Positions 1-8,295 of a stretch of 64,000 nucleotides of DNA are shown here, piece by piece; position 1 is the first letter of the stretch; each line of letters opens with the position of its first letter. The translations under genes and the position numbers were made by a program. This DNA comes from Halieaceae bacterium (GTDB lineage: Bacteria; Pseudomonadota; Gammaproteobacteria; Pseudomonadales; Halieaceae): positions 1 through 64,000 of the forward strand of contig JADGEN010000005.1 of the NCBI GenBank assembly GCA_016744355.1, given 5' to 3'. Below the pieces are notes generated by a model that saw only the letters and a list, made by a program, of their open reading frames with translations, had not been told where the DNA came from and did no database searches.

Positions 1-77
1 TTTATAATTATGGCACAATATGTGCTGTATTTTGAGTGGACAGTGCATTTATAGAAACAATTAAAGGACCCTGAAAA

Positions 78-668
78 ATGAGACATCTTCTCGCTACAGC
101 GTTAATGCAGTTAGTACTAGTGACATCAGCAAATGCTTCAATTATTTTTTCTGATGATTTTGGGAGCGGCGCGAACAGCGGTGGACTCTCTAGTATTCCC
201 GGCTGGACCGTAACGGGAAACGTGGATCTTTGGAACTTTTTTACCCCGTCAGGCCGTTCGGTAGATTTAGATGGCACTAACTCCAGCGCGACTATCGAGT
301 CACAGGCCATCTTGAACCTTGTTCCCAATACACTTTATGAACTGTCGTTTAGCTATGGCAATAACTCTTCTGCTAATAATATTCTTCAATTTTCGGTTGG
401 CTCGATTCTCACTGAAACCTTGCCGACATCGACAGCAGGAACACCGCCATTTACAACCATTGCCAGACAATTTAGCGTTCTTGCAGCAAGCACTGCGACA
501 CTGAGGTTTGCTGAACTCGGACCCGCAAATAGTGGTGGGTCTATTATTGATGACGTGCAACTAGAAGATCTAGGCCAGATCGGTGTGCCCGTGCCCGCCC
601 CTGCTACCCTCTTTCTATTCGGTCTCGGTCTAGCTGGCCTTGGCTGGTCAAGACGCAAGAAAGCGTAA
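78..668 (+). CDS. PEP-CTERM sorting domain-containing secreted protein
   Basis: The 196-residue product starts with a signal peptide (residues 1-20, ending Ala-Asn-Ala). It ends in a PEP-CTERM-like tail (about residues 170-196): a Val-Pro-Ala-Pro motif, a hydrophobic Leu/Phe/Gly-rich segment and a terminal Arg-Arg-Lys-Lys cluster. Such tails are recognised by exosortase/EpsH-type machinery in exopolysaccharide-producing Gram-negatives, so the protein is probably exported and processed. The middle is Ser/Gly/Asn-rich and predicted beta, with no enzyme motif I recognise. The start has an AAAGGA ribosome-binding site at 63-68. A hairpin terminator follows directly, so it is monocistronic. No exosortase gene lies in the window. 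Confidence 0.85.
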   Translation: MRHLLATALMQLVLVTSANASIIFSDDFGSGANSGGLSSIPGWTVTGNVDLWNFFTPSGRSVDLDGTNSSATIESQAILNLVPNTLYELSFSYGNNSSANNILQFSVGSILTETLPTSTAGTPPFTTIARQFSVLAASTATLRFAELGPANSGGSIIDDVQLEDLGQIGVPVPAPATLFLFGLGLAGLGWSRRKKA

Positions 669-688
669 GCAATACGTTCAATGAACTA

Positions 689-711
689 GCCCTCCGAGCG
701 AGGGCTTTTTT
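689..711 (+). terminator. Rho-independent terminator of the PEP-CTERM gene
   Basis: A perfect 6-bp GC-rich stem (GCCCTC at 689-694, GAGGGC at 700-705) encloses a 5-base loop. A run of T residues (706-711) follows on the + strand, 20 bases after the stop codon. Confidence 0.85.
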
Positions 712-781
712 ATGCCTGAGATTTGAGGTAGTAAATGACGCTTACTGGCACAAACCGGCCATCCTCTAAGACCACCCACTC

Positions 782-1459
782 CTACATAAACGTACAAATA
801 TCCCCCAAAGATTTTTTTATCAAAGCATGCTCAGGTACAGTCGCATCATCGCCCGGATAACCCGTTACCAGAAGTAAAAAGGCCCGCTCCGCAGGGTCGC
901 GCCCACACACTTCATTAAGAAACTTCATTGGATTGGGTGTGTGTGTCAAAGTGCCCAGACCGCAACTGTGCAGGGCATTGATTAGAAACCCTGTGGCAAT
1001 ACCCACAGATTCCGGTACGTAGTAGTTCTTCTGATGGTCGTCCACGCTCACGCCACCGCGGCGCTGGGCGAAGATGGCGATAAGCCAGGGAGCGCTTTCC
1101 AGATAGGGTTTATTGGCGTCGGTACCCAAGGGCTCCAGTGCGTTTAACCAGGTTTCTCCGGCTTTTCGGTCATCGTAAAATGCGCGCTCTTCGTGCTCGG
1201 CTTTCTCCCGCACCTGTTTTTTTATTTCAGCACTGCTGATGGCAACAAAATGCCAGGGCTGGTGATTGGCGCCACTGGGGGCTGTGCCAGCGGCCCGAAT
1301 GCAATTCTCGATAATTTCTCTGGGCACCGACCGGTCTGAAAAGCTGCGTATGGAATGCCGACGTTTTATGTCTTGATAGAAGGCTTTTGAGCGTTCAATC
1401 ATTTCTTCAGCGGGATATTCATGGAAGTCTGATAAGGCGATGGAGGCGTGTTCTTTCAT
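782..1459 (-). CDS. Iodotyrosine deiodinase-like nitroreductase-family flavoprotein
   Basis: The 225-residue product belongs to the nitroreductase/FMN fold. It has the FMN-binding Arg-rich motif at 33-38 and a Gly-Thr-Ala-Pro-Ser-Gly-Ala segment at 58-64. The closest family I can place it in is iodotyrosine deiodinase (IYD), which reductively removes halogen from halotyrosines. Relative to remembered IYD sequences, the substrate-zwitterion-binding Glu, Tyr and Lys appear conserved as E91, Y95 and K117. The terminal Gly-Tyr-Pro...Ala-Thr-Val-Pro segment (from residue 200) also matches. Bacterial homologues are not membrane-anchored, and none is seen here. It is transcribed away from the SDR at 1568, with which it shares a short intergenic region. 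The natural substrate is not proven. Confidence 0.82.
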   Translation of the reverse strand: MKEHASIALSDFHEYPAEEMIERSKAFYQDIKRRHSIRSFSDRSVPREIIENCIRAAGTAPSGANHQPWHFVAISSAEIKKQVREKAEHEERAFYDDRKAGETWLNALEPLGTDANKPYLESAPWLIAIFAQRRGGVSVDDHQKNYYVPESVGIATGFLINALHSCGLGTLTHTPNPMKFLNEVCGRDPAERAFLLLVTGYPGDDATVPEHALIKKSLGDICTFM

Positions 1460-1567
1460 AGCGTACCTGTAGTTTTCTGGTTGTATTTTTCTAGCGGAAG
1501 CTTTTGCAATAGTATAGCCGCAGTTAGACTACTGTTAAGTCCACTTGCAAAAAGGAGAGAAAATATA

Positions 1568-2332
1568 ATGGCAACAACATTGTTCGATTTGAGCGGGAAA
1601 ATTGCACTAGTTAGCGGCGCCAGTCGCGGTATTGGTGAGGAGATTGCTAAATTACTGGCAACGCAGGGCGCGCACGTTATTGTGTCTAGCCGTAAAGTTG
1701 ACGATTGCAGTGCCGTTGCGGAGTCGATTATGGCCGCTGGTGGCAGCGCCGAGGCCGTTGCCTGCAACGTGGGTAGCATGGATGATATAACGGCTTTGTT
1801 TGAGCATATTCAAAGCGTTCACGGCAAATTGCATATCTCTGTGAACAACGCCGCCACTAACCCCTATTTTGGGGATGTACTCGACACAGATTTGGGCGCA
1901 TTCAATAAAACGGTTGAGGTGAATATTCGCGGCTACTTCTTTATGTCGATTGAAGCGGGAAAAATTATGCGTGACAACGGCGGCGGCGCTATCGTCAATA
2001 CAGCGTCCATCAATGCGCTGCAACCCGGGCCCTATCAGGGTATTTATTCCATCACCAAAGCCGCGGTGGTTAATATGACCAAAGTGTTTGCCAAAGAGTG
2101 TGCCCGTCACGGTATCCGTTGCAACGCCTTGCTGCCGGGGCTGACCAAAACTAAGTTTGCCGGCGCTCTGTTTAGCAACGATGATATTTATAAGCAGGCG
2201 GTGCAAGCTATTCCCATGGGCCGTCACGCCGAGCCGCAGGAAATGGCAGGTACGGTGTTGTATCTGGTGTCCGATGCCAGCAGCTACACAAACGGTGAGT
2301 GCATCGTAGTAGATGGTGGGCTGACACTCTAG
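1568..2332 (+). CDS. SDR family NAD(P)-dependent oxidoreductase
   Basis: This is a 254-residue classical short-chain dehydrogenase/reductase. It has the cofactor motif Gly-Ala-Ser-Arg-Gly-Ile-Gly at 17-23, the Asn-Asn-Ala structural motif at 93-95, and the catalytic Ser147, Tyr160 and Lys164. I chose the ATG at 1568 because AGGAGA lies nine bases upstream; a longer in-frame extension would overlap the divergent flavoprotein gene. The family reduces or oxidises a ketone/alcohol using NAD(H) or NADP(H). Substrate cannot be assigned; a FabG-like or hydroxyacyl-CoA role is possible. The HIT gene follows after about 100 bases with its own ribosome-binding site. Confidence 0.88.
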   Translation: MATTLFDLSGKIALVSGASRGIGEEIAKLLATQGAHVIVSSRKVDDCSAVAESIMAAGGSAEAVACNVGSMDDITALFEHIQSVHGKLHISVNNAATNPYFGDVLDTDLGAFNKTVEVNIRGYFFMSIEAGKIMRDNGGGAIVNTASINALQPGPYQGIYSITKAAVVNMTKVFAKECARHGIRCNALLPGLTKTKFAGALFSNDDIYKQAVQAIPMGRHAEPQEMAGTVLYLVSDASSYTNGECIVVDGGLTL

Positions 2333-2430
2333 ATCGACCTAAAACTGGCGAAAACCTTCTATACAGTTATTGGATTGCTTGTATTATTCGTTACATATGT
2401 AGAAGAGTAATTTGCTATGGAGGCACATAA

Positions 2431-2856
2431 ATGAGATTCGAACGAATCGATCTCCAACTACTGACGGATTGTCACTATTTTGGTGTTCTCTCGGCTTGCG
2501 ATGTGTTGCTGAATCGCAACTCGAGTGTGCCCTGGTTTATTCTGGTCCCGGATACCGAATTGGATGACGTTTTGGATTTGCCTGAGGCGCAACTGCAGGA
2601 GGTGATGACCGAGTGCGCGGCTGTCTCGGCTTTTATAAAGCAGGACCTGGGGTTTACAAAGATTAACTTTGCCGGTCTTGGCAATGTTGTGTCTCAAATG
2701 CATCTGCATATTATCGGTCGCAGCTCCAGCGACGGTTGCTGGCCCCAGCCTGTCTGGGGGGCGCTTCCAGAAGGCTGCGATTACTCTGTGGAAGAGCTCA
2801 ATGACTGGCAGGCAAAGATGGTGGATCGTTTGGGTTTGTCCCCAGCGCCATTGTGA
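2431..2856 (+). CDS. HIT-domain nucleotide hydrolase/transferase family protein
   Basis: This 141-residue protein spans a single HIT domain. The active-site signature is Gln-Met-His-Leu-His-Ile-Ile (89-95), in which the first His of the canonical His-x-His-x-His motif is Gln. That substitution is typical of a common proteobacterial branch, along with the preceding Gly-Asn-Val-Val and following Trp-Pro-x-Pro-Val-Trp-Gly signatures. HIT proteins hydrolyse or transfer nucleoside phosphates by way of a nucleotidylated His, here probably His91. GGAGG at 2419-2423 supports the start. It is followed 13 bases later by the hydroxyacid dehydrogenase, so the two are probably co-transcribed. The cellular substrate is unknown. 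Confidence 0.85.
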   Translation: MRFERIDLQLLTDCHYFGVLSACDVLLNRNSSVPWFILVPDTELDDVLDLPEAQLQEVMTECAAVSAFIKQDLGFTKINFAGLGNVVSQMHLHIIGRSSSDGCWPQPVWGALPEGCDYSVEELNDWQAKMVDRLGLSPAPL

Positions 2857-2869
2857 ACTGTAAGACTAA

Positions 2870-3838
2870 TTGAAAAAAGTATTTGTCAGCCACGCACTAC
2901 CAGGAAGTCGGGTTCACCAGCTGGCGCAGCACTGTGATATGTATGTGTGGACGCAGTCCGGACTTTTGCCAGCAGCTGTTCTCGCAGAACAATTGTCGGG
3001 CTGCAAGGGTTTGCTGTGCCTGCTGACCGACCAAATAAGCCGGCCCCTTATCGACTCTCTACCCGAGCTTGAGTTTGTTTCGAGTATGTCGGTGGGTGTG
3101 GATCATGTTGATGTCGCCGCGCTAACTGAACGTGGCATTCCGCTGGGTCATACGCCAGGCGTATTGGTGGACACCACCGCTGATGCGGCTTTTGCGTTGT
3201 TGCTAAGTGCTGCGAGGAGAATCGTCGAGGCTGACCAGTACGTAAAGCAGGGGAACTGGCGCGATGAAAAAGCCTGGTCGCCGGACTTTTTTACCGGCAA
3301 AGACGTTAGCGGCGCTACTTTAGGAATCATTGGCTTAGGTGCCATTGGTCAGGCTGTTGCGAAGCGCGCCGCTGGTTTCGGCATGCGGGTACTGGGGTTT
3401 AACCGTTCAACACGAGAAATCGAAGGCATTGAGAATGTGTCACTGGAACAACTCTTGTTGCGCAGTGATTTTGTCAGCTTGCATGTGGCACTCACGCCAG
3501 AGACTGTAAACTTGATGAATGCAGACCGAATCGCCAGCATGAAGCCCGGTGCGGTTCTGGTGAATACGGCGCGCGGTGGCATTGTTGATGAGCATGCGCT
3601 TGCAGAAGCGCTACGCAATGGCCAGCTCTATGCGGCGGGCATTGATGTGTTCGAAAAAGAACCGGTTGAGGCGGATAATCCCTTGTTGAGCCTACCCAAC
3701 GTAGTAGTGGCGCCTCACATTGGCAGCGCAACTGTTTTAACGCGGGCCAAAATGGCAGATCTGGCTGTAGAGAATATAATAGCCGCCTTAAGCGGCCAGC
3801 CAATGCCCCACTGTGTAAATCCGGAAGTCTATAGCTAG
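2870..3838 (+). CDS. D-2-hydroxyacid dehydrogenase (glyoxylate/hydroxypyruvate reductase-like)
   Basis: The 322-residue protein is a member of the D-isomer-specific 2-hydroxyacid dehydrogenase family. It has a Rossmann Gly-Leu-Gly-Ala-Ile-Gly motif (155-160), substrate-binding and catalytic Arg235, Glu264 (in the Asp-Val-Phe-x-x-Glu-Pro motif) and catalytic His283. It reduces 2-oxoacids such as glyoxylate or hydroxypyruvate with NAD(P)H; the arrangement resembles GhrB-type enzymes, but specificity is not readable. The start is a TTG at 2870 without a strong ribosome-binding site. With a 13-base gap from the HIT gene, translational coupling is likely. Confidence 0.87.
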   Translation: MKKVFVSHALPGSRVHQLAQHCDMYVWTQSGLLPAAVLAEQLSGCKGLLCLLTDQISRPLIDSLPELEFVSSMSVGVDHVDVAALTERGIPLGHTPGVLVDTTADAAFALLLSAARRIVEADQYVKQGNWRDEKAWSPDFFTGKDVSGATLGIIGLGAIGQAVAKRAAGFGMRVLGFNRSTREIEGIENVSLEQLLLRSDFVSLHVALTPETVNLMNADRIASMKPGAVLVNTARGGIVDEHALAEALRNGQLYAAGIDVFEKEPVEADNPLLSLPNVVVAPHIGSATVLTRAKMADLAVENIIAALSGQPMPHCVNPEVYS

Positions 3839-3855
3839 CAGGGGGTTGAGCGGTC

Positions 3856-4467
3856 TCACTCGCCCATTAATGAATGCTTTGCCAGCGGCAGCGACTCCAT
3901 GCTCTTGTTTACTGCTGCAGAAATTGCTCTGTTCTGGTTGGAGCCCGTTGTACTGTTAGCGTTTTCTACCAATTTTGTAATGATGACGTGCCACACTTCT
4001 TGCTTGCGTCCAACATCGTTGAACTGAATGCCAATATTGCGCGTTTCTTTCAGCCCACCCAGTGCATAGGCATTATCAATGCTGGCCTGGTCTATATCGC
4101 GGTTGGGCACTACGCCAGGATGGGTAGACAAATTACTGGCCTCAACACCTTTTACGCCGTCGCGCGCACCCGGCGCAAAAATATAGTCGACATTGAACTG
4201 GGCCCGTGCCGGATCCAAAACATAGCCTTTTGACTTCAGGTTCGTATTGATGGCATCTCTAAGGGCTGGGTCCAGACGGTACATGGAGTCAGTGGAATTG
4301 GTGGTATTCATCAATGGCTCGCTGCGCCAGCTATAGTAATGATAGTTGCCTGCGGCGAAGTCGCTGACATCTGCCGGACGGGTTTCAACACCGCTGCAGG
4401 CGGCCAAGGTTAGAAGCAGGGCACTTATGCCAAGCAGTCGCTTTGAGAGTTGCATATTGTTTCTCAT
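3856..4467 (-). CDS. DUF4136 domain-containing lipoprotein (downstream copy)
   Basis: This is a predicted outer-membrane or periplasmic lipoprotein of 203 residues. A short basic start and a hydrophobic stretch end in the lipobox Leu-Ala-Ala-Cys (Cys23 from the first ATG; an alternative in-frame ATG lies at 4455). The mature part fits the DUF4136 family: a Tyr-x-Trp strand near the N terminus, then a region on a protein that becomes harder to degrade or bind with no known enzymology. It overlaps the stop of the second DUF4136 gene by one base (TAATG), so the two are translationally coupled. Their function is unknown; DUF4136 proteins are often found in tandem pairs. Confidence 0.78.
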   Translation of the reverse strand: MRNNMQLSKRLLGISALLLTLAACSGVETRPADVSDFAAGNYHYYSWRSEPLMNTTNSTDSMYRLDPALRDAINTNLKSKGYVLDPARAQFNVDYIFAPGARDGVKGVEASNLSTHPGVVPNRDIDQASIDNAYALGGLKETRNIGIQFNDVGRKQEVWHVIITKLVENANSTTGSNQNRAISAAVNKSMESLPLAKHSLMGE

Positions 4468-5030
4468 TAATAGTTTGGAATGCTGTTAAGCAGTTGCATC
4501 GAGCCCCACTGCATGCGTTTTTCGCGTACATCTATTGCAACCATGCCCGGGTCGGTAAACATTTCAAGCGCCCCGCGCCAGACGATTGTAGTTGTTCCCG
4601 CTGGCGCGAGAGCCACCAGTACGGTGCCTCGCTTATAGTCACTGTCGCCTTTGCTCAAGGAGGGGTACAGGCGAAATGTTTCCTCCAGTTCTTCGTAACC
4701 TTCAATGGCACCCAGCACTGCTACGGCAACCACGTCATAGGTTGCGGACTGTTCGGCATCGACAAAGCTGTACCCCTTGCGCACAAATTCGTTTTGTAAG
4801 ATCTTTTGTAGCATATCGGCACGGCGTTCAAAACGACCTTCGGGGTCATCTACCCAAATGAGGTCTGAACGCCAGCGAAGCGTTGTGTTTTCATTGGTGA
4901 TGAATTCGGGCATTGCCACTGCCACGGCACTGGCTTGGCTCATGGGGTTGGGTTTTTGAGTAGGTGTATCAGAAACGCAGGCTGTAAGCGCCAAGCTGAG
5001 AATTGTTAAAAAGAGTAAACGAATAGCCAC
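4467..5030 (-). CDS. DUF4136-like lipoprotein (upstream copy)
   Basis: The 187-residue product has a signal peptide ending in the lipobox Leu-Thr-Ala-Cys (Cys18), so it is a lipoprotein. The body resembles DUF4136 (an internal Tyr-Asp-Val-Val-Ala-Val strand and a Trp-Arg-Gly-Ala-Leu segment near the end). It is the first gene of a two-gene operon with the other DUF4136 lipoprotein; the LysR regulator at 5155 is transcribed divergently. Paired products may form a heteromeric envelope complex, but no function is established for the family. Confidence 0.75.
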   Translation of the reverse strand: MAIRLLFLTILSLALTACVSDTPTQKPNPMSQASAVAVAMPEFITNENTTLRWRSDLIWVDDPEGRFERRADMLQKILQNEFVRKGYSFVDAEQSATYDVVAVAVLGAIEGYEELEETFRLYPSLSKGDSDYKRGTVLVALAPAGTTTIVWRGALEMFTDPGMVAIDVREKRMQWGSMQLLNSIPNY

Positions 5031-5154
5031 GAACTGATCTCCACAGGGTCATTGTGGCGAATAGTAACCCATAGCGTGGATGCAAACACAGTGAAATAGC
5101 AGAAGTACTTTGCTACTATCATGTTATAACAATAAGTTATTTCTTGAGGTGCAC

Positions 5155-6144
5155 ATGATATCCCGTCGATTAATCCGCACGGATCTGAATCTGTTGGTGG
5201 CTCTGCAGATTCTGCTTGAGGAGCGCAATGTAACTCGCGCTGCCGAGCGCTTGTCGGTGTCGCAACCGGCTCTGAGTAAAACCCTGCAAAAACTTCGGGA
5301 ATCCTTTGACGATGAACTGTTTACCCGCACTGCTCATGGTCTGGTTCCCACGCCGCGGGCGGAAACCTTGGGCAAAGATCTGCCATCCCTTTTGGAGTCG
5401 GTGGAGAATGTCCTTGGCTCTGACGACTTTTCACCGGAAACTTATAACGGAGGTTTCAAGTTATTGTTACCACCGATTCTCAGTGAGGCCCTGTTGCCGG
5501 GTTTAATGGCAGAGCTCAGTGAAGTGGCCAGTGGGGTGCAAATCATTACGGGTGACGTGGCCCCGGACTATCAGGATCAATTGAAGAAAGGGGAGGCCGA
5601 CTTTGCCGCTTTCGTCGCGCTGGAAACCCAGAGAGATATTCTGGCTGAGCCGATAGCGGCGATAGCCCCGCGCTGCTATATGCGCAAAGACCATCCGCTT
5701 ATCGGCAAAGAAATGGGCCTGCCGGAATTTTTGGCCTACCCTCATTTGCGTCTCTACCTGCCGGGCCTGACGCGAGAAAACACCAGCATGGTCGACGATG
5801 TGCTGGGTCAGTATGGCGTGCACCGCGACATTCGCCTGGAGACAACTCAATTTGCATCCGCTGTTGGAGTGTTGACCTGCACCGACTCGCTGCTGGTTGC
5901 CAATGCCGGGTTTGAAGAAGGCGGCGTGTATAGCGATCGTATTGTGGGCCGGGAAATGCCGGCAGAATTACAACGCATGATTCGCAATACGCACAGTAGC
6001 AACAAGGGCAAAATGTCGTTGATGCGTCACACGCGTTCATCACGTAGCGCCCCCCATCAGTGGATGCGTGCCCTGCTAATGAAGCATTTAACTCGCTCTG
6101 ACAGTAAGGTAGAGAGTAGCCCCCCGGTAGAAGACGTATCGTAG
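5155..6144 (+). CDS. LysR-family transcriptional regulator
   Basis: A 329-residue LysR-type regulator. The N-terminal winged helix-turn-helix (about residues 7-65) has the signature Asn-Val-Thr-Arg-Ala-Ala-Glu-Arg-Leu-x-Val-Ser-Gln-Pro-Ala-Leu-Ser. It is followed by a periplasmic-binding-protein-like effector domain (about 95-300). I chose the ATG at 5155 because GAGG (5146-5149) precedes it by five bases; a longer start at 5110 would lie within the promoter. It is divergent from the DUF4136 lipoprotein pair, which is the most likely direct target, but an effector cannot be inferred. The C terminus carries a basic, low-complexity extension. Confidence 0.88.
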   Translation: MISRRLIRTDLNLLVALQILLEERNVTRAAERLSVSQPALSKTLQKLRESFDDELFTRTAHGLVPTPRAETLGKDLPSLLESVENVLGSDDFSPETYNGGFKLLLPPILSEALLPGLMAELSEVASGVQIITGDVAPDYQDQLKKGEADFAAFVALETQRDILAEPIAAIAPRCYMRKDHPLIGKEMGLPEFLAYPHLRLYLPGLTRENTSMVDDVLGQYGVHRDIRLETTQFASAVGVLTCTDSLLVANAGFEEGGVYSDRIVGREMPAELQRMIRNTHSSNKGKMSLMRHTRSSRSAPHQWMRALLMKHLTRSDSKVESSPPVEDVS

Positions 6145-6153
6145 TCTTCCACC
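6126..6153 (+). terminator. Possible stem-loop terminator after the LysR gene
   Basis: GAAGAC (6130-6135) pairs with GTCTTC (6144-6149) around an 8-base loop, with a further GGT/ACC closing pair and one mismatch. It overlaps the LysR stop codon. No clear T tract follows, so termination is only tentative. Confidence 0.35.
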
Positions 6154-6254
6154 GTCCCTGTTCTTAACTGGCTCTGGTGAATGTTGCTGGCCCTGAGCAT
6201 GGGTGGCGTGGTGGGAACAGAGTTCGGCGCTTTAAAAGGGGCGCGCCACTCGAT

Positions 6255-7145
6255 TTACTCGCCTTTCTTGAACTGTTCAATAATGCTGGAAAAATCCCTT
6301 TGCTCATTACCTTTGCCTGCATGTAAGGCATAAAGGCTTCTGGCTAAAGAGCCCATGGGCACCGATGACTTACTACCAGTAGCCGCATCCAGAGCCAGGC
6401 CAAGGTCTTTCAGCATTAACATGTTCATAAAGCCCCCTTCATAATTACGCGAGGCGGGCGCATTTTCCATCACACCCGGATAGGGGTTGTACTTTTCCAG
6501 CGACCAGTTGGCGCCGGAACTGTTAAGCATAATCTCGGATAGAACCGCGGGGTCCAGGCCATTGTCTACGCCCAGCTGCAGAGATTCGGCAGTGCCTACC
6601 ATATGCACCGCCAGTAACATGTTGTTACACATTTTGGCGACTTGCCCTGCACCGCTGTCTCCGGCGAGAAAAAGATTGGCGCCCATCGCTGATAGCACAT
6701 CTCTTGCTGCTTCAAAATCGGCTTCCTTGCCGCCACACATGAATGCCAATGTGCCGGCGTCAGCGGCTGCTACGCCACCGGAGACGGGAGCATCTATGGC
6801 GCGAATACCGCGGTTATTCGCTTCACTGGCGAGGCGGCGGGAATTTTGTGCAGCGATGGTGGAGCAGTCAATAACGAGCGCTGCCTTAGGTATCACATCC
6901 AGTAGTTTGTCATTGTCGATGTAAATGCTCTCAACGATGGCGCCATTGGGTAGCATGGAGACAACGTAGTCAGCATTTGCTACAGATTCCGCAGCGCTTG
7001 TAGCGGCGCTGCAGCCGGCTTCAACTGAAGCCTGTAGTGCTGCTGAAGAGAGGTCAAAGGCGGTTACGTCAAAGCCCGCCTTTACCAGGTTGGCAGCCAT
7101 GCCACCTCCCATGTTTCCCAGTCCGATAAATGCTACTTTTGCCAT
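6255..7145 (-). CDS. mmsB: 3-hydroxyisobutyrate dehydrogenase
   Basis: This 296-residue enzyme oxidises 3-hydroxyisobutyrate to methylmalonate semialdehyde with NAD+, a late step of valine catabolism. It shows the N-terminal dinucleotide motif Gly-Leu-Gly-Asn-Met-Gly (8-13), the substrate-binding Ser-Gly-Gly (122-124) and the catalytic Lys171 in Gly-x-x-Val-Ala-Lys-Met-x-x-Asn, all typical of the beta-hydroxyacid dehydrogenase family. It is last in an operon with the enoyl-CoA hydratase-family hydrolase, acyl-CoA dehydrogenase and acylating aldehyde dehydrogenase, 25 bases after the hydrolase. That context selects 3-hydroxyisobutyrate over other beta-hydroxyacids. Confidence 0.9.
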   Translation of the reverse strand: MAKVAFIGLGNMGGGMAANLVKAGFDVTAFDLSSAALQASVEAGCSAATSAAESVANADYVVSMLPNGAIVESIYIDNDKLLDVIPKAALVIDCSTIAAQNSRRLASEANNRGIRAIDAPVSGGVAAADAGTLAFMCGGKEADFEAARDVLSAMGANLFLAGDSGAGQVAKMCNNMLLAVHMVGTAESLQLGVDNGLDPAVLSEIMLNSSGANWSLEKYNPYPGVMENAPASRNYEGGFMNMLMLKDLGLALDAATGSKSSVPMGSLARSLYALHAGKGNEQRDFSSIIEQFKKGE

Positions 7146-7170
7146 GCTGTTCGCTCCTTATGAGGTGGGT

Positions 7171-8295
7171 TCAGGCTACTGCGATATTGTCCAGCGGGTT
7201 GCTGGGCCACGGTGGTGTGACCATTTGTTGCATGAGCTGCTCTGGCACATCGCGGACTGAGGCGTATTGCCAGCGCGGATTCTTGTCTTTGTCGATGAGC
7301 AGGGCGCGTACGCCCTCGGCAAATTCCGGGTGTCGAACAATATTGGTGGCCAGCATCAGCTCAAACGCGAAGACATCGGCCAAAGACAGGTGCACAGTGA
7401 GTTCCAGAGCCTGCTGGATATTACAGGCGCTGATGGGAGAGCCGTGGGCGAGTGCATCGCTGGCGCGCTGTAGCCAGGTGTCCTCGGTCTGCAGAGAGGT
7501 AATTGCATCGACAATTTCATAGAAGCTGTTCTGGTCGGTCAGGCTTTGTATAATCTCGTAATGCTCTGCCACATTCCCCGTAGGCTTTATCTCCGCGCTG
7601 CGTGCTTCAAAGCGGCGAAGCACTTTGGTGACCTGCTGAGTATGGAGTTTGTTGTTTTCGTTCCATTGTAGCGTTGCGAGGTCTTCGAGTACGGCCTGCT
7701 GATGAGTGCTTGCAATAAAGCGGTCTGCAATGCCAGTGTAAATACAATCGGGGCCGTTCATTTGCGCGGCCGTTAGCGCGAGAAACAAACCGACCCGCCC
7801 GGGCATGCGGTTGAGAAACCAACTGCCGCCCACATCGGGAAACAAAGCGATAGTGACTTCCGGCATCGCCATGCGGGTTTTTTCCGTGACCACGCGGTGA
7901 CTGCAGCCTGCCAAAATGCCGAGGCCTCCACCCATGACAATGCCGTGGCCCCAGCAGATAATCGGTTTGGCATAGGTGTGTAGCAGGTAGTTCATGCGGT
8001 ATTCGAGCTCAAAGAAAGCCTCCGCTTCTTCGCAGGGTCCCCCGGGTTGGCTCACTGCAGACTGATAGAGTTGTTGCACGTCGCCGCCGGCACATAATGC
8101 CTTTGGTCCAGCCCCTTGAATGAACACACAGGCGATAGCATCATCTGCCTGCCATTGGCGCAATTTGCTAGATAGCAACTGCACCATTTCAAATGTGAGG
8201 GAGTTGAGGGTTTTCTCGGAGTTGAGCGTGGCAATACCGATACGTTTTTCCGCGCCTGAGGCGCGCTCTTCAAATAATACTGTTGCTTCGCTCAT
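7171..8295 (-). CDS. 3-hydroxyisobutyryl-CoA hydrolase (enoyl-CoA hydratase/isomerase family)
   Basis: A 374-residue crotonase-fold protein of the HIBCH subfamily. It cleaves 3-hydroxyisobutyryl-CoA to free 3-hydroxyisobutyrate and CoA, the step before MmsB. The oxyanion-hole loop Met-Gly-Gly-Gly-Leu-Gly is near 121-126. The Met-Pro-Glu...Phe-Pro-Asp-Val-Gly-Gly-Ser signature carries likely catalytic Glu146 and Asp154, and the long C-terminal extension is typical of HIBCH as opposed to plain hydratases. Its ATG overlaps the acyl-CoA dehydrogenase stop by four bases (8292-8295), showing translational coupling. No separate methacrylyl-CoA hydratase is in the operon. Confidence 0.88.
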   Translation of the reverse strand: MSEATVLFEERASGAEKRIGIATLNSEKTLNSLTFEMVQLLSSKLRQWQADDAIACVFIQGAGPKALCAGGDVQQLYQSAVSQPGGPCEEAEAFFELEYRMNYLLHTYAKPIICWGHGIVMGGGLGILAGCSHRVVTEKTRMAMPEVTIALFPDVGGSWFLNRMPGRVGLFLALTAAQMNGPDCIYTGIADRFIASTHQQAVLEDLATLQWNENNKLHTQQVTKVLRRFEARSAEIKPTGNVAEHYEIIQSLTDQNSFYEIVDAITSLQTEDTWLQRASDALAHGSPISACNIQQALELTVHLSLADVFAFELMLATNIVRHPEFAEGVRALLIDKDKNPRWQYASVRDVPEQLMQQMVTPPWPSNPLDNIAVA

